64,000 bases of DNA from Rhea pennata (GCF_028389875.1 NC_084665.1:372001-436000); one strand, 5' to 3'. Counted from the stretch's first letter, positions 25,300 through 39,990 are shown. The notes: a model not told the origin generated them from the sequence alone. Program-made: numbers and translations.

Positions 25300-28200
25300 G
25301 GCTCAAACAAATATCTGAAAGGTTATAAGAGGCAAGGAAAGACCTTAGAGATGGTGGGAAGCAGAAAGTTAGAGGCCTAAAAGGCTACCTGTTCTGCTAA
25401 CTCTGACAGGGGACTGGATATGTTGTATCTTTCTTAGTCTCAGAGCCTGGAGTCATTTGACAAAATTTGACATAGCATCCTACTCTGCCCTTTCAAAAAG
25501 TCCTTATTTAGACACCTGTTGGTGGGAAAAGGATTGAAATGGGGAGTCCTAAAGCTTGAAAAAATGGGCACAAATGAAACAAATTACAAATCGTGTTCAG
25601 GCTGTTTCTTCAGTACCGAAGTACCAAGTACTAAAGGAACTGGATGCTAAATTTACCAGGACTGAATGTAGTGGTCTCATATGTGTTGGTTTGAATCCTT
25701 GGAAATGTCTTCTCTTGTGTTGCCATGTTTGGAGGAGAGACCACTCTTTGATTTTTAAGATATGAAAAAAATGGAGATTACTGCTTGCTCCATCAGTAGC
25801 ACTGCTTTCCCCTCAATAGATATGAAACCAGGAAAAAACTAAGAGCTTACATAATATGAAAGAACAGACACACCAAATGAGGTAAGGCTCACCTAGTCCC
25901 ATACCCAGTTTAGAGCAGTAAACAACAGATGCCTTGGGATGCATAAAAGGACAGGGCAAGGATAACATGCTATTTCCTCTGAATAGTCTCCCAGTCTTCA
26001 AAGAAGGCTGCTTGGAAGGTTGCTATGGAACAGAAATGGTGTAGGCATCTCTGATGCCTTTATTTATTTTGTTCCATTGTTCATTTCTTTTTTGACTGTG
26101 AAGATCTCAGCAGAAACATCAGCCTAGCTAATAGAGTTACTGACAGATCTTAAATATTAATAAACATATCTGCCTTCTGTAATATTAAGTAATGTTTCAC
26201 TGTAATTTTAAGTAATGTTTCAGATAAGAGTGCTGTAAAAGCAGCTGCTTGCTTACAAGATCTGATTGAAGAGGATGTGCACTTCAAAGGGTGTGTGTGC
26301 GCAGTATGCAGAATTTGCAAAAGAGAATGACGAAAATAGCTGTGACTGTTAGTGCAGCATGCAGCAAAACTGCTTCTGTTTTGCACGGGTAAGTCACGAA
26401 GGAGGATATAGTTGTCAGCTGCACAGACATAGTCCCAATAGCCCAAGAACGTGGACCTGAAGTAGATTTCTCCATAGCACATTCTTCATTAGCGAACTTG
26501 CAAGGCTCACAGGAGCAAACAGCAGAGCCTGACTGAGAATTTTCTTTCAGTGGGTTTTGTGTTTGTTTGCTTGTTTATTCAGTTTGACAGAACATGATTA
26601 CTCTCTCTGAAGATTTTGCTGGAGATGTATAAAAAAGTGTTGAGAAATGGAAATGCTTCAGTTACAGTACTCTACTGCAGTGCTCCAAGAGAGCTGCAGT
26701 TTGTCTGCCATATATCTCCTTATCAAAGGACCAACGTCCCCACCTAAATTGTCTCTCCATCATGATGCACTGTGACCAGGAGCTCCGTGGATGCACCTAC
26801 AGGTAATCTTGCTAACACTCAGGAACAGCAGCATAAAACAGGGTAGTATTTCTGTATGGAGACATGTAGCTCTTTCAGGCTGCAAACATGGTTTTCAATT
26901 GTTTTGCTTTGCCTAGTGCCTTCTCACCATAGCATTTTTTCTTCTTCTTCAACTCTTTCTCACAGGGAGGGACAAAACAAAAAACCCAAATGTTCTGCTT
27001 TTGGACTAGCTGTCAAATCCTTTTTGACACAGTCTACTGGTATGAACTGATAATTATTCTTAATCATTCAGTATGGATTTACTCAAGAAAAATCCACATG
27101 ACCAAACAGTTTTTCTCCTGCTGTTAAAAACTTTTTTCTTGTCTAATTATAGTGGGTTAACAAAATAAAACACCAAATAAGTAAATACTACTTCAAAAGA
27201 ACACAGCCTTGAACTCAGTAATCCTTCAAAAACAGTTAGCTTGCCCTCTAGGAAAGACAGGAACATAGTATGTTATATACAAATCTTACATGATACCAGA
27301 CCAAGCAAACCGGAACAAGTTACATATATGATTGAGCTGTTTTATCAGTTTGGTGAGATTACCTCCACTGATCAAAGTATACAAAGAGCAGAAGGAACAA
27401 AAGAAACATAGAGTATCCCGCAATACTAACACTATATCTGAAAGCAAGGAAATCAAATAATATCTGGCTGTGTAAACAGCACAAAAAATGATTGCAGATA
27501 ATGAGAACTATTCAGAAGAAACCAACCCAGCAGCCTATTTCATCCCACTACTTAGAAATATTATATACAGGAAATAACCAGAAATCATCTCATCTTATAG
27601 TGGCAGTCTTTACACTTTCTATATCAGGTTACAATCATTTCCACTTTCCCTTACATCATTCCTAATTTTGTGGGCCACTGATTTGTTAAGAAACGCTCTC
27701 CTCCATAAACAAAACTCCATCTTTGAAAAGAGAAGGGAAATTATTTTGCCAGCTCTTTGTATTATTGCATAGTTCATTCCTATTGCTTCTTACAAAGTTC
27801 CAGCTAGAAGCAGAATGTACCTCAGCTTCTGGAAGCAATACAGAGGCCAGAAATTTCATTTCCAGGGGACTGTGAGAGTCAGATTCTGCTATAGCAAGGT
27901 GAACATGTCTTTCATGATTCTCCAAGTAGAACTCTACATTTAGGTGGAAACTTAGGCAAAATCCAAATATTCTATCAGTTCAGCTTTTTTACATTTTGTA
28001 TCATAGTGTACAGTGAAAATGAAAACCTTTAGAAGTTTTTAATGCACTCTTTTTTTGCAAAGGGAGAAATCTCACATATCATTTTCTGGAAAAACTAGGT
28101 CTTCTGACTTGCAAATCAATTTTTAAACTGTCAGACCCATCTCTTTCTCATCCCCTCAAAAGCATTGAAATTTCAGAAATGGAATTTCATCCTAAGGCAG

Positions 28201-31200
28201 ATTTTTGAAGTTCTGAAAAATCCCTCTGGATGCAAAATCATTTGTTGCTCAAGTGGATGGATAACCTGCTGGTGGAAAGTGGCAGGCACTGAGCGTGTAC
28301 TGCAAACTCTGCCCTGGTCCTTGAAGAAATGAACTACTTTTCAGTCTCATTCACTTGCCCCTGTAGGTGGAAAGAGTGTTAGTATTCTGCTTTCTAATAA
28401 AGTTATCTAGCAACTCTGACAGGAGAGCCAGTAGTAACCCTCTCCAAGATTTGTGACTGGACTGGCTCAGAAAAAGCTGCAAACATACCAACATCAGGTA
28501 GTCAGTAAACTAATTCAAGATCGAGACAGATTGCTACTGTGGGGAATTATTTATTGGTATGTTTTTTCCTAAACTATGCTGAAATCAGTTACAGAGCACA
28601 GAGCAAAGGCACAATAACAGATCAGTTCAAGGTATATCAAACTGGCATCAGAGAGGATGTTACCAAAACTGATGATAAGGCTGCAGAAATCTCAAGGTTC
28701 TTTCAGCTTTCTATATGAATGCTACAAAGCCATTTCTGACTGTTCATCTAAACTGCTCACCATCCCCAACCTTGGTAAGTACAGCATTTCACTTTCTTTA
28801 CCTCTAGAAGGCTTTTCCTAAAGTTTCACCTAAAGCCATCTCACTCAGTCTTGGGCCAAGGTTTTTTAACCATCCTGCAGTAGATAAGGGAAAGAGTTTA
28901 TTCCTGCCTTGTTTGCATTTGCCTTTTACTTGGTAATTCTTTCTGCATTTCTCCCTGCTCATCTCTTCTCCAGAATTTTTTTCTACTCTGCTCTAAAATA
29001 GTGAGGAGTTGGCAGAATGTATAAGGCATTCAGGAGCTGATAACACTGCCACACACCAAAAATGCAGGCAACAGTAAGAAGGGAGGGCTGGCGCAGGCAG
29101 AGATAATCATATGTATTATGCTGAATTTTATGTCAGGACCAGAAGGCTCTTTATTACATGATTTTCTTCTTTACTGTTCCCAACAGAGCAGCAAATGCAT
29201 ATACTAGACTGTAAACCTCTACAATGCAATCTATGTAAATCACAAATATAAGGCCATGTAATGCTCTCTCATGGTGGTCCAACATCAGCATCATCAGCAT
29301 TATCAAAACCAAGGGGGGCATTATTGCCTTTGCTGGCATAGCTTTGCTAAAAGAGCAGGAAGGACTTTTTTCCTTGCATGCGTTGCAACCCTTCCCCCTC
29401 CGCCAAACTCAGCCACCCTGGAGAGCCACTACTTGCTAAATGGCTAGCAGCTCATTTTATCGCAGAGATGCTGACATGAAAGCTGACCCACTGGGGCTTT
29501 CTAAGCAATGACCCTGTAAAGTCATCCTGAAAAGTTTCCTCTGTTCTCTCACGCTGAAGGTACCTTGGAGCAGTGAGGTTGAGCTAAGCCCTAGGGAGCA
29601 CGATCCATACAATGGCTTCTGCTCAGAAATGTCCTTGCAGTTAGGGGAAACTGAAATGGATTTAGTGAAAGGGATTTTCTGAGAATGGGGCATAGCTGGT
29701 GGAAAGGGCCAGGTGAATCTCAGGGTATAGCCCTTTCCAACTTCAGGAGACTTACTCAAGAAATTTTAGAAGATGAACACAGGAAGTGTCAAGACAAGTG
29801 TTAGCCATAAAGCAGACACTCTACTCTCATACTCCACGGAGAATGGATTTAACAGTCCCAGAGGAATTGCCTTCTTCCTAGGCAGGATTTTGCATCAAAA
29901 ATGAGCTCCCTGCTTCTAACCTGTACCTGCCCAGTGCAACTGTGTCAAAACCACTATGGGACTGTTGGAGCAGCTGCTGAAGTTCATCACTGCAGCTTTG
30001 GTTTCTCCTCTAGGTGGTTGGTTATCATAATCCGGTCTTGAGTGGAGGGCTGAACTGTCCTTTAGCCCATTTCTTGCCCATTGCCCCTTCAGAAGTTTCC
30101 AGGAAGGCGTGCTGGAGGCAAAACTCTGCTACACATACCATAGCACGGGAATACTTGCAGTCCAGGATGTAGCTGGTATTTTCTGGCCTTGGGAATCTTT
30201 GTGCCTCTTTCATCTCCCTGTGGAAACTGCTCACAGACAACTTTCCTCATGCCTGCCTCTGAGGAAGGGGGGATTTACTTGCCGTGAAACACACTGTTTA
30301 AAAAAGTTCCTCTAGAAGAAAACTAGTTTATGAACTGATCAGGAGCCCTCATTGGTAAAATGATCAGTAGTGCATAATTTCACATTAAAAGGCATTTGCC
30401 TCCTAAGGGCCATGTTAATGGAGTCTGACTGGGCTTTGATTTGGTTGTCCTTAGCTTCTAGGTATACAGCGATCATCTGCCACAGGAAGGCAGGCTGCAT
30501 GTTAATGATCCTGCCGTGCAGGGAATCGAATGCAGCGAGCTCTCGCAAAGATCACCATGACAGACAGCTAATCAGAAAATTTAGTGCATCGCTGTAGAGG
30601 ACCATGCCTCACCACGCCACTCTGCCAAACCATAAGAGACACGAGTAAATTTAGATAACTGCAGGGCTGTGGCTGAAGTTGCAGACCTAATAGCTTGTCT
30701 TTTCAGTTCTTCAAGTTGCTGGCCTGCTGAGATGGAGAGCAGCTCTCAGATTCACTAGCTACAGAGAGAAGGCTTCGCCCATATTCATGTGCTGCTAAGG
30801 CCATAGGAAAAGTGAACCTAGGAGCTGAGGAGTGAACTGCTCAAATGTGCTGAAAGCAGAATAAATGCCAGATGCAGAAGAAGATGTCAGCAGAATAGCT
30901 GACAGAGATCTCTTAGGCCTTCACATGGTCTCCCATGGATAATGATCCTTAGTGGATTCTCATGACATCAGCTATCATTTGGGGCCAGAAAACACCAAGT
31001 TGAAAAGGTTACTGTTGAAATGGATATGGTGATGCAAAGCTGTATTGCCAAGTCTTACACTCCTGCAAAAATATGCTCCAGAAAGCAGCCAGAGGACTGA
31101 GGCTTGTGGTCAGTAGCAACAGCAGAGAGGTGGAACAGCAGGAACACTTGTATATGGAGTGAAGGCAGAAGACGGAGGGAGTACAAATGGCTTGGGTGTG

Positions 31201-34200
31201 ATTTCAATGCCTAACCGGGATGTATGGATGTACTGCCCCTAACTGGGGCAATGTATGGGCTGAGTAAATACATCACTCGCTTGTATTGCGTTTAGTATGC
31301 CAGTAGTGAGCTGGTATGCCAAAACTCTATTGCACTTACTCTTCCCCAGAGAAAGGTAATGATTTGGCAAGCATTCCTCAGACTTGTTGCAAGGGCATTA
31401 AGGTCCAGTTACGCTAGATTCTGTGCAAAGATGCAGTAACAAACCATTTCTCCTCTGTCAGCTTTTGTTTCAAGGAGTGTTCTTCATGTTGTTGATTTCC
31501 AGCAGATCAGCTTTCATTCCAGCAGCCAACCAGAAATAAGCTCTTTATTCTTAGAAACACTCTTTCAGCCCCAAAAGGCCCGAATCTGTTACAGCCTGAT
31601 TTGACACACATAAGTGAGTCTAAGAAATACCTTACTACTACTCCTCATTCTTTCAGAGAACATTGTGTCTGTCTCTAACATGGTTTTCTTATTTACCATT
31701 CTAAATAAAAACGCAATGCTGGCAGACAGATGGACGAGATGAACTTAAAGGTCTTTTCCATGCCTGATATCTACGACTTTATGAGTCATTTCAGTTAAAA
31801 GGAGATGAAATGTTTGAATGAAGCTAAAAAGGCATGACATCATGGCTCTATTTTCCTTCCTTGGAATTATTAATAAATAGAATTATGCTGAACCACTTAT
31901 CGTTTAACGAGAAATCTTTAATTTGCTTTTCCCCAAATACTTCCCTTCCCTCTTAAATCAATTCACTAGAGAAAAGCAGGTGGCTTTCTGTTACACACAT
32001 GAAACAGAACAACTTGGTCATTGAACAAATGGAATTTCAGGCATCACAAATGAATCAGCAATGTCTCAGCCATACATACATCTCAACAGCAATATTTAAC
32101 TGCAGCCTTTAGCAGCATTTTTTGTTCTGGCTGCTTAGTTGAACATTCTGTACTGCTGGGGTTGGCTAAAATGCCTTAGTGAAATTCTCTTGACACTAAT
32201 GTTTATGCCTTTCAGAGTACCGCTTTCTCTAGCGTATTTCGTTATGAAGTGAGAAGTCAGGACTTTTCTCAACAGTGAAACTCTCAGTAGCACACAGTTT
32301 CACAAAACGACTGATATTCACCTGCTAAGGGACCTGAGATGGTTCTAGAACTCCCTATGGTTCATGAGTCTTCCATGGATATGGACTTCACTCCTCTCCC
32401 ATCACCTACCTCTCCCTTCCCCACTGTCTTGCAACACAGGACCTCTTTCTTTGAATACAGCCCTCCTAACCTCAACCCTGCTCCAGGTGTTTACTGTGGA
32501 AAAGCAGACTCACAATGTGCCAGAGCAAAGGAAGAAGAGCATTACCCACCTTCTGCCTCTCCCACTCTTTGATGCTCCTTGTAGCACTGCCCAGTTATGA
32601 GAAGGTGTTTAAGACACGGACTCAACAGCAGAAGATGGTAACTGGCTACGAACTAACTATGAACTGCCATTTCATTGCTTGCTATGATGCTACAGGGATA
32701 TTGTAGTATAATTCATTGCCTCTAGAAAGCCTACCTCTGCACTTTGGACAGCTCAGTGACCACTGAGAGTCTATATGAAGAGAAAGGAAGTCTCCCAATT
32801 CAAACTTAGGCTGGCATGAATTGGCTTGCCCCTTCTACAGTGGTTGAAGTGCTGGCAATGAGGAGTTTCCCAGATTGTTTCAAGGCTGCTCCTTTTATTT
32901 CCATTTTCTGTTTGTTTCCCAAGTCTGGGACTCCAAGGTTCTACTCTGCACATGGTGCAGAGAATAAATAACAAGGGTAATTATACGCAAGTATAACTGG
33001 GCATCTGTTTTTATTACAGCAGGTCTGTAAACCCAACCCTAGAAATGTCTCACCTAGACACTATACTTTACTTGGGCTTACTCTCTTTCCTATACTGCTT
33101 TCTTCCTGACTTTCCTCCTTCATCAAAATGGACATAAATCCTTTCCACATACATGGCTGAATTTAACTTTCTCTCTTTAGGTTTCCTTTGTCCTTGCTGC
33201 TTTACAACACCCACATCAACACCCTTCAGACAGACTTCCAACTCTGGTCCCTAAATGTCCCTGATCATTTAGTTACTGCACTGTCTGACCCTACCTTCTT
33301 CAGATTTTCTACCATAAACTCTCACACTTAAGCTAGAAGTGCAGTTTATTTTGGATGCCCACAAGTGGAGACTAAGGGTGAAAAAGCAGGTGCCAGACAC
33401 TAAACTCTTCAAGGCATCATTTTAATCTTTCCCTGTGAAAGAGATCAAGTATGAGGACATGGCAAAGTGGCTATCTAGCAAGTAGATCTCTTGTTTACAA
33501 GAACTGCATGACCCTTTGCTCCTGCTCCTAAATAACTCTTCTGAGGGCAGCAACAGTTTTTCATGGGAACATCCTTTCATTTGACAGTAGAAATGATGAA
33601 TAGAATTATTTTCTATTAAGAAAATCCTATGAGAGCTCAAAAGACCAAAATAGGATGACCTTTATGTAGACAGGATCTGTCCATTCGATGCTGCACTGCT
33701 TGGGGTTCCCAGCCCCAACTGATGTAAGATTATCTATCCTAATCCTTAGTGTTTGCTCCAATAAATGGCATTTTAAGGGATACTTCACACAGCTTGAGTG
33801 TCCTGTTTCATGGGATGATAATGAAGCAGCATCCCCTGGTGCAAAACACCCCCTTCTCAGGGTCTGGCTACCTGCGTTTAAGGTTAGCTCCAATATGATG
33901 CAGCTTTGATCGAATTGCTAGGAAAACAGCTAAGTTGTGAGAAAGAGCTATGTTTAAAAGAGTTGCGATAAGCTTTCTGTGGAGCCTCCATCCCTTGGCT
34001 CAGGATTTGTGTTTCAGCTCAGGATCTTGCCTGGTCTTTCCTTGTGCTATATTGTAGATAGGCCCGTGCCTGGCCCTGTAATTTGCTGATACTGACCTTG
34101 CCTTGCTGACTCTACCTTGGACCTGCCTCATCACTCCAGACTCGTCTGGTGATCTCTGGATTGTGGTTGATCCAGGTTACCATCACCGGCATGCTCTGCT

Positions 34201-36885
34201 GTCCTTGCTGGCTTGCTGAAGGACTGCTCTCAGTCATGGCCAAGACATTGCCCTGCCTTGCTCTTACCCTTGGCTCCCAGCTCCCCTCCTCTTGTGGCGT
34301 TGCCCTTATCTTGCTGTCCCTGACACCTCTGAGTAAGGGAGCTAGATCACTCAGAAATGGTTTTCACAGGATGAATGGAAATTTATGTGGGAAAAGGGTG
34401 CTGTCTGGTCTGCTGGAGTTTCATGAGAATTACCCATGCTAATGACAAAGATTGGAGGTTATTTTTGGTACTGAGACATTAGTATAATTCTCTGCTCCAT
34501 CTGGCTACCCTAAAATGAAAGCTCTGGTATCTCTGATCTGGAATGCCTAAGACCCAATCTAGACAACATTTTTATTTTTATTCAGCAAAAGAAGTACAAG
34601 ACAGAGTAGCTAGCCATCACCACTTGTAGTAGCACCACTCCCTTCAATGTCCCCATTAGTGATTAATCATGCAGCAATGCAGTGTGAAAATGGTTGTTCC
34701 CAGCAACCCCACAGGGGCACCAGTGTCCCTGCTGATAGCAGAGAAAGAGCACACCCTCCTGACTCTTATAACAAATGTCCCCAGTTTGAGCACCTCATAC
34801 AAGAAGCAGCTAACATAATTACCAGGGTTTACAAATCGTGGCATTTGTACATTTTACCCTTGAACCTCAGTGCAGCAGTTGCTAGGAACAATGATCTTAT
34901 TTGCTTTCCTAACAAATGTAATAATGTATGGTGAAGACTCCATATTGATAAGGTGCAAGCTGGTCGATTTGGAGAAAAGCTGAACACACTGGAAGGGTAA
35001 TTTTATGCTAAAAATACTGTCACCACCCTGTGCTCATACTGGAGATAGCAGATGATGCACATTCTGCCAAAGAGATTTCACAGAGGTTGCAATTTTCCCT
35101 TGCACAGAGATATGACAGCAATCTCTCAGCTTAATTAGTGATTGCCAAAATATGTCACACTTGGTAGGAGGTAAATTATTTTGGCCTTATCAAATCATTT
35201 TCAAACATGCTGTTTCCTTTGTGGTCACAAAACATTACAGCCTCAAATCAGCATGGAAGCTGTTACAGAGAGAAAAAAAAGTTCTTGTGATAGTAATAGG
35301 GCTCTGTAACAGAACACTGCATGCAGGAAAAAAAAAAAGAATTTCTGCTCCAGGTTTCACTGTCATATTGCTCACTATGAGACTGTTCAGGTCTGGTGGA
35401 CTTTCCAAAATGAGCAGAAGCAGCTGTTTGCCCCAAATCATGATACAGAAAGCAGCAGGTCAACGTAATCTTCACTCATATCTTATTTGAAAAGTGATAT
35501 GGAAGTTCTCCTGTTCCAACCAGAGCTACAAGTATGAGCTGCAATGAGAAAAGTTCAGATTCCTACCACTTGACCCTTTTTTTCCAAAAGACATCTTGAA
35601 TTCATGCCCTTGGTGCCAAACACTGACATCTTAAACATTTAAAGTGAAAAACCTCAGATATGGTGGACTGATCTATGTAAGAGCTGTGGGGGTAATAGGA
35701 AAGTTCTGCCTCCTCAGGAAGATGCTCTGGCACAGCCTCAATGAGCTGACCTTGTATTCAGAAAACCAACACTGTACTCTTGCCAATACCCCCACTCAGT
35801 CCTTCCCTCTCCCAGTGGCCTGGTTGCCAAGGAGGAGATGACACCACAGGCTTTGTCAGTAAATTGTTTCTAGTTACACAGAGTAAAGTGTCCTGGGATT
35901 ATTTGGCTGGATGCAACAACTCAACTAACCAGTGAGTATGTTTGAAACTGGCTGAATCATTTAGTCTACATGATTTCCCATATTCTGCAAACTCTCCATG
36001 GAGGTAAATAGCCACTTTATCCCTTTGTAAGGAACCTTGTATATGTGACTTAAACATACTTATTCCTCATGAAGAAAACAGTTTGAAGCCTTGAATACCT
36101 TTGCTATGAATAAACTTTCCTGAATTCATATGAAATATGACACCACTGACTGGTTCTTTCCTCCTGCTTTTCTTAAGGTCCCTCTGTGCTATGCCAAGAG
36201 AGCAGAGAGAATAAAATTTCTCATTCTCAGCGAATTTGGCTTTGGAACTTTTTGTCTATGAACCAGCTGATGAATACAAGGCTACTTTTCCAGTGTTGAT
36301 AAATAACTTAGAAACTCGAATCCTACTGGCTTTTAATGTGATTTGTGCTCTTGTGCACTTCTGGGGTTTAAAGAAAAGCTGGAAGGTCCCTGACATAAAA
36401 TGACAAGCTTTGGTCTCAGCACTGCAAGAGCACAGGTCTGTTCATATGCCCTACAGTGACTGCTGCTCGTGGGGCAGCTCAGCTCCACAGGGCCAGTCTA
36501 TGCGTTTCCTTTGAGAAAAACAAGGTCCTGTTCGCAACACACCATGGAAAGCAGGTTTATTTCGCTTCATAACCCAGCCACACTCTGGTGTCCTCATTTT
36601 GGTTCTTCAAATACCGAAATTTATATGATTCTCACCCATCACCCCAGTAACATCCAGGACAACACAAGGGGAAAGTAAGTTTGACCTAGAGATCGGTAGT
36701 GGTGTAACTGCACCCAGTAAGGCACATGTTTCTTTTCCAAGCCAATTGCAACAGTGTGCCAGTACATTTGTGTTTTCTTCAGGGGAGATTATTCCCTTCT
36801 GTACTTTCTCTTATATTTGGGAAGATCTTTTTTGGTATAAAACATATTGATATCAAATGACATTAGAGAGAGAATCTTTCTGAAC

Positions 36886-36911
36886 TATACTGTTTTAATT
36901 AAAACAGTATA
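36886..36911. repeat. Perfect 26-bp palindrome
   Basis: Thirteen-base arms with no spacer. The left arm reads TATACTGTTTTAA and the right arm is its exact reverse complement, with the centre between 36898 and 36899. It includes a TTAATTAA core of homeodomain type. No open frame or retroelement surrounds it. Confidence 0.95.
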
Positions 36912-39900
36912 ACTTCTGCTTGTAATTTATCCTTGATGGATTTTGAAAATTGTATCATTCATTTATCCTGGGCCATGGGAAATAGAAAATTTCCGGCTGA
37001 AGGAACACTAGGCAAAAGAAGCAGAGAGCAACTCCAAAGGATTCAGAGACTTACAGCAAAGTTAGCAAAGCAGGAAAAGAAAGGCTCTAGAAATGGCCAG
37101 GGCTTCTTAATCATGGTCCCCTTCCGACAGCCACCCTGTAAGATGCTCCTCTCTGCAAATCAGTAGGAAACAAGGCTCTATTTCAGCCCGTTTTGAACAA
37201 AATCACCTCAATGCTGAATCCAAGAGGCACCTGCAGCCTTCAAACATACTTACTGCTGCTTTATGCACTGACCATTAAAGCAAATGTAACTGAACCCTGT
37301 GCCATCATGAAATATATTAAAGGTCAAATCACCCTATAAATCTAGGAGAGTACTGTTCATTCCAGCAGTGAGTGAGTATAGTTTTTACAGTACTCCTAAC
37401 ACAGCTTGCTCTTGCAACCAGGAGGAGCAGTGAATCTCTCAACATAATGTCAAAAGTGCTTGATGAAGGAAGAAACCTCCAGAAAAGTTTGCTAGCTTTA
37501 CTCAACTTACTCTTCTTAAATATTGGCACTGGTCATCTGCTCAAACACAAGGTGTTGTGTATGTCCTGCTGTTAAGGATGTGAGCTCTCACGGAGAGAGG
37601 CATCACCCATAGAGAGCTGAATCACCAGCAGGTGAGTGAAGGTCTTTCTGCTCCTGAGATCACCTGTTCCTTCAATGGAGGGTAGCCACTGTGGTGCCTC
37701 AACTATATGTAGCATGGATGAAACAATAACTGAGTAGGGCCTCATGTTCACAAAGGAATCCTGAACAGAGATACTCTGCGTTTCATCCCATGTCACAAGT
37801 AGAAGTCCCTTCTTGACCATGACTGTTGCTTATATGACACTTCATTCTTTCCTGTTTTCAATATTTCTACTAAGTGACTTTAAAAAACATATGGGGAACA
37901 TAAATCTCTGCTTGCAATTCATGAGCAGAAAATAACCAAATAATATTATCTGTTCCTCTGGCTGAATCTAATGCCCTGAAATATTTCAAGATTTCTTGTT
38001 GTTAATAAAAAAATGAAGGGGAACTAATGCTGTTCATTCTTGTTCCAGACAGAGTGCATACATATGCTGGAAACCTCTAACATGATCCACCTACCAATTA
38101 ATAAAAAGATGAAATATGTGTTATGGTTGGTTGTTATTATACAACAAAGTAGTTATTAGAAATGGGAGAAGGAGTCATAAGGCATCACTTTTACTGCCCT
38201 ATGAGAATTTCTGAAGTCCTGAAACAAACTTCTGGAGGTTGAGAGGAGGAAAATTCTTAAAGCGTTGACAGAATAAAGTGAGATACAGTAATAATAAGAG
38301 CCAATGCCTATATGATTTAAATATTCATCATCCTAATGGAAATACTGCAGGCTCTGGCAAACAAGAAATTTATTTCCACCACAATTTACGAATAATCACT
38401 GCATGACATGTGGCAAGAACGTCTTCCCCAAGTTTAACTAAGGAAAGCTTTCCAAAGTAGGTGAGATGTCCTGAAGATGTATCAGGAAAGGGGTAGGGGA
38501 TGCTCATAGTCAGTCCAGCCTAACCTGTCACAGCTGTGGCTCAGTGGATGCACTGAAACTTTAGCAAAGACAATTTGGAGAATATTTTGACCCATGCTGT
38601 GTCAAGGTCCCATAAGGTCACTTAAATGATTGCTTTACAAGAGCTTCTGTGTAAGTGCAAGCTCTTAATTAATTGCTTCATTAATTGTAGTCTGCAGAAG
38701 CCTGCTTAGAACAATGGCATATGTGCTACAAGGTCAAAGAATGAGGACACATTCAGAAGAGTTATTGAGTGTGGTGTCTTGAATGAAATCCAGAAAACTC
38801 AGACTGGGAAGATTAGTATTTAGTTAGTTCAAAGTCCCAGGTGTCTCTGGAGATCAAATCCCATTTTCTGGGATATCACACCCAGGGGCATTTGGAAATT
38901 ACTCTGTCTGCCATTATCAGCCCAAGGACCATTCTCAAGTTTTGCAGCATGCCCTTGCCATAGGGAAGGAAAATGGTAGGAGTAGTTACGAAGCCTGGAA
39001 CTGTGAACAGAGAATTCTCCTCTGACTTTTGGTCCCCACTGTGGGGAGTGGGCATGCTTCCTACCAGAGATTCCCCCAGTGGATCAGTGAGCAAGGAAAT
39101 AGCCAGATCCCATGAAGAACCCTGGAAAGGAGAAAAAAAATTGGTCTTCCTGCTCCCACCATCACCTCTAGTCATTTCTATGCTTCTTGCCAGGGACAGA
39201 AGACTAAAGGAAAGGGTTCTCAGGGTAATGTACCTTATATGGGAATCCTGATGAAACTCTCCCTTCTTCTCAGGGAAAAGGAAGTTAGTGACTAGACAGG
39301 GAGATTGTTGCAGCTTGATTCTCCTGGGCATTAAATCCTTTTTGCATCTACACAACACTTTGGAGTGTTGGAGCCATATAACAAAAGCAAATCTACTGAG
39401 GGAACTGCCTGTACTGACCATCCTATAACTCCCTAGTGCCTTCATTCATGAGCAAATAAAGTGCTATTGCCATTTGGAGCATTTTAAAGTTGAGAAGGAA
39501 CTCAAAGAGGACACAGAATGAACTAAAGGTATATGCCTATGCCTATGGTATCACCCCATCATTTATTCTCCATGGGTGATCTAGGGCACTTGGGCCTAGC
39601 AATTCTGGGTAACAGCTAGTTTGAACTGTGTCCTTATTCTTGGACTTCATGATGGCAAAGCATTCGGTACATCCAAGGTAGGCAGGATAAGGGATGCAGC
39701 GGAGCAGGGGTTCCCAACTGCATCCCTCCTGTCTTGTGCCAGGAGCCCTACTCTTTCATATCTGCTCTCTTCCACTCTCTTTGGAGGAAGCTGAGTCCCT
39801 CTGAGAATGAAAATGAATTTGCATTCACTCAACCAACCCTGACTCTTTCACACTTTTGGAAATAATACAAGAAATTACCTGTTGTGGAAATGTCATTCAT

Positions 39901-39990
39901 AATCCATTGCTGATCATTCCACATAATAATACCACTCTGGCATGGGAAAAGTAAGGAGAAGAAAGATTTCCATGATATGAAAAGGTTGTT

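Larger units (their letters stand above)
19097..36885. other. Unique intronic sequence
   Basis: About 17.8 kb of low-repeat intron. I find no CR1 body, LTR or retrocopied gene. Notable items are the TTA tract at 21.55 kb, a T-rich tract at 25.27 kb, a CpG-enriched segment at 30470-30645, and a cytosine/thymine-rich degenerate repeat at 34000-34320 dominated by CCTTG and TTGCC words. Confidence 0.5.

Noticed and set aside
38876..39445. 189-codon minus-strand open frame, the longest outside SYNDIG1
   Set aside because: It has no recognisable domain, no codon or composition signal, and overlaps another open frame on the opposite strand. By a rough estimate from stop frequency, about one frame of this length is expected by chance in the window.
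39695..39725. CAGGGGTTCCCAACTGC resembling the terminal repeat of an old hAT transposon
   Set aside because: No matching inverted end or 8-bp duplication was found within the neighbouring few kilobases, so one short resemblance is not enough.
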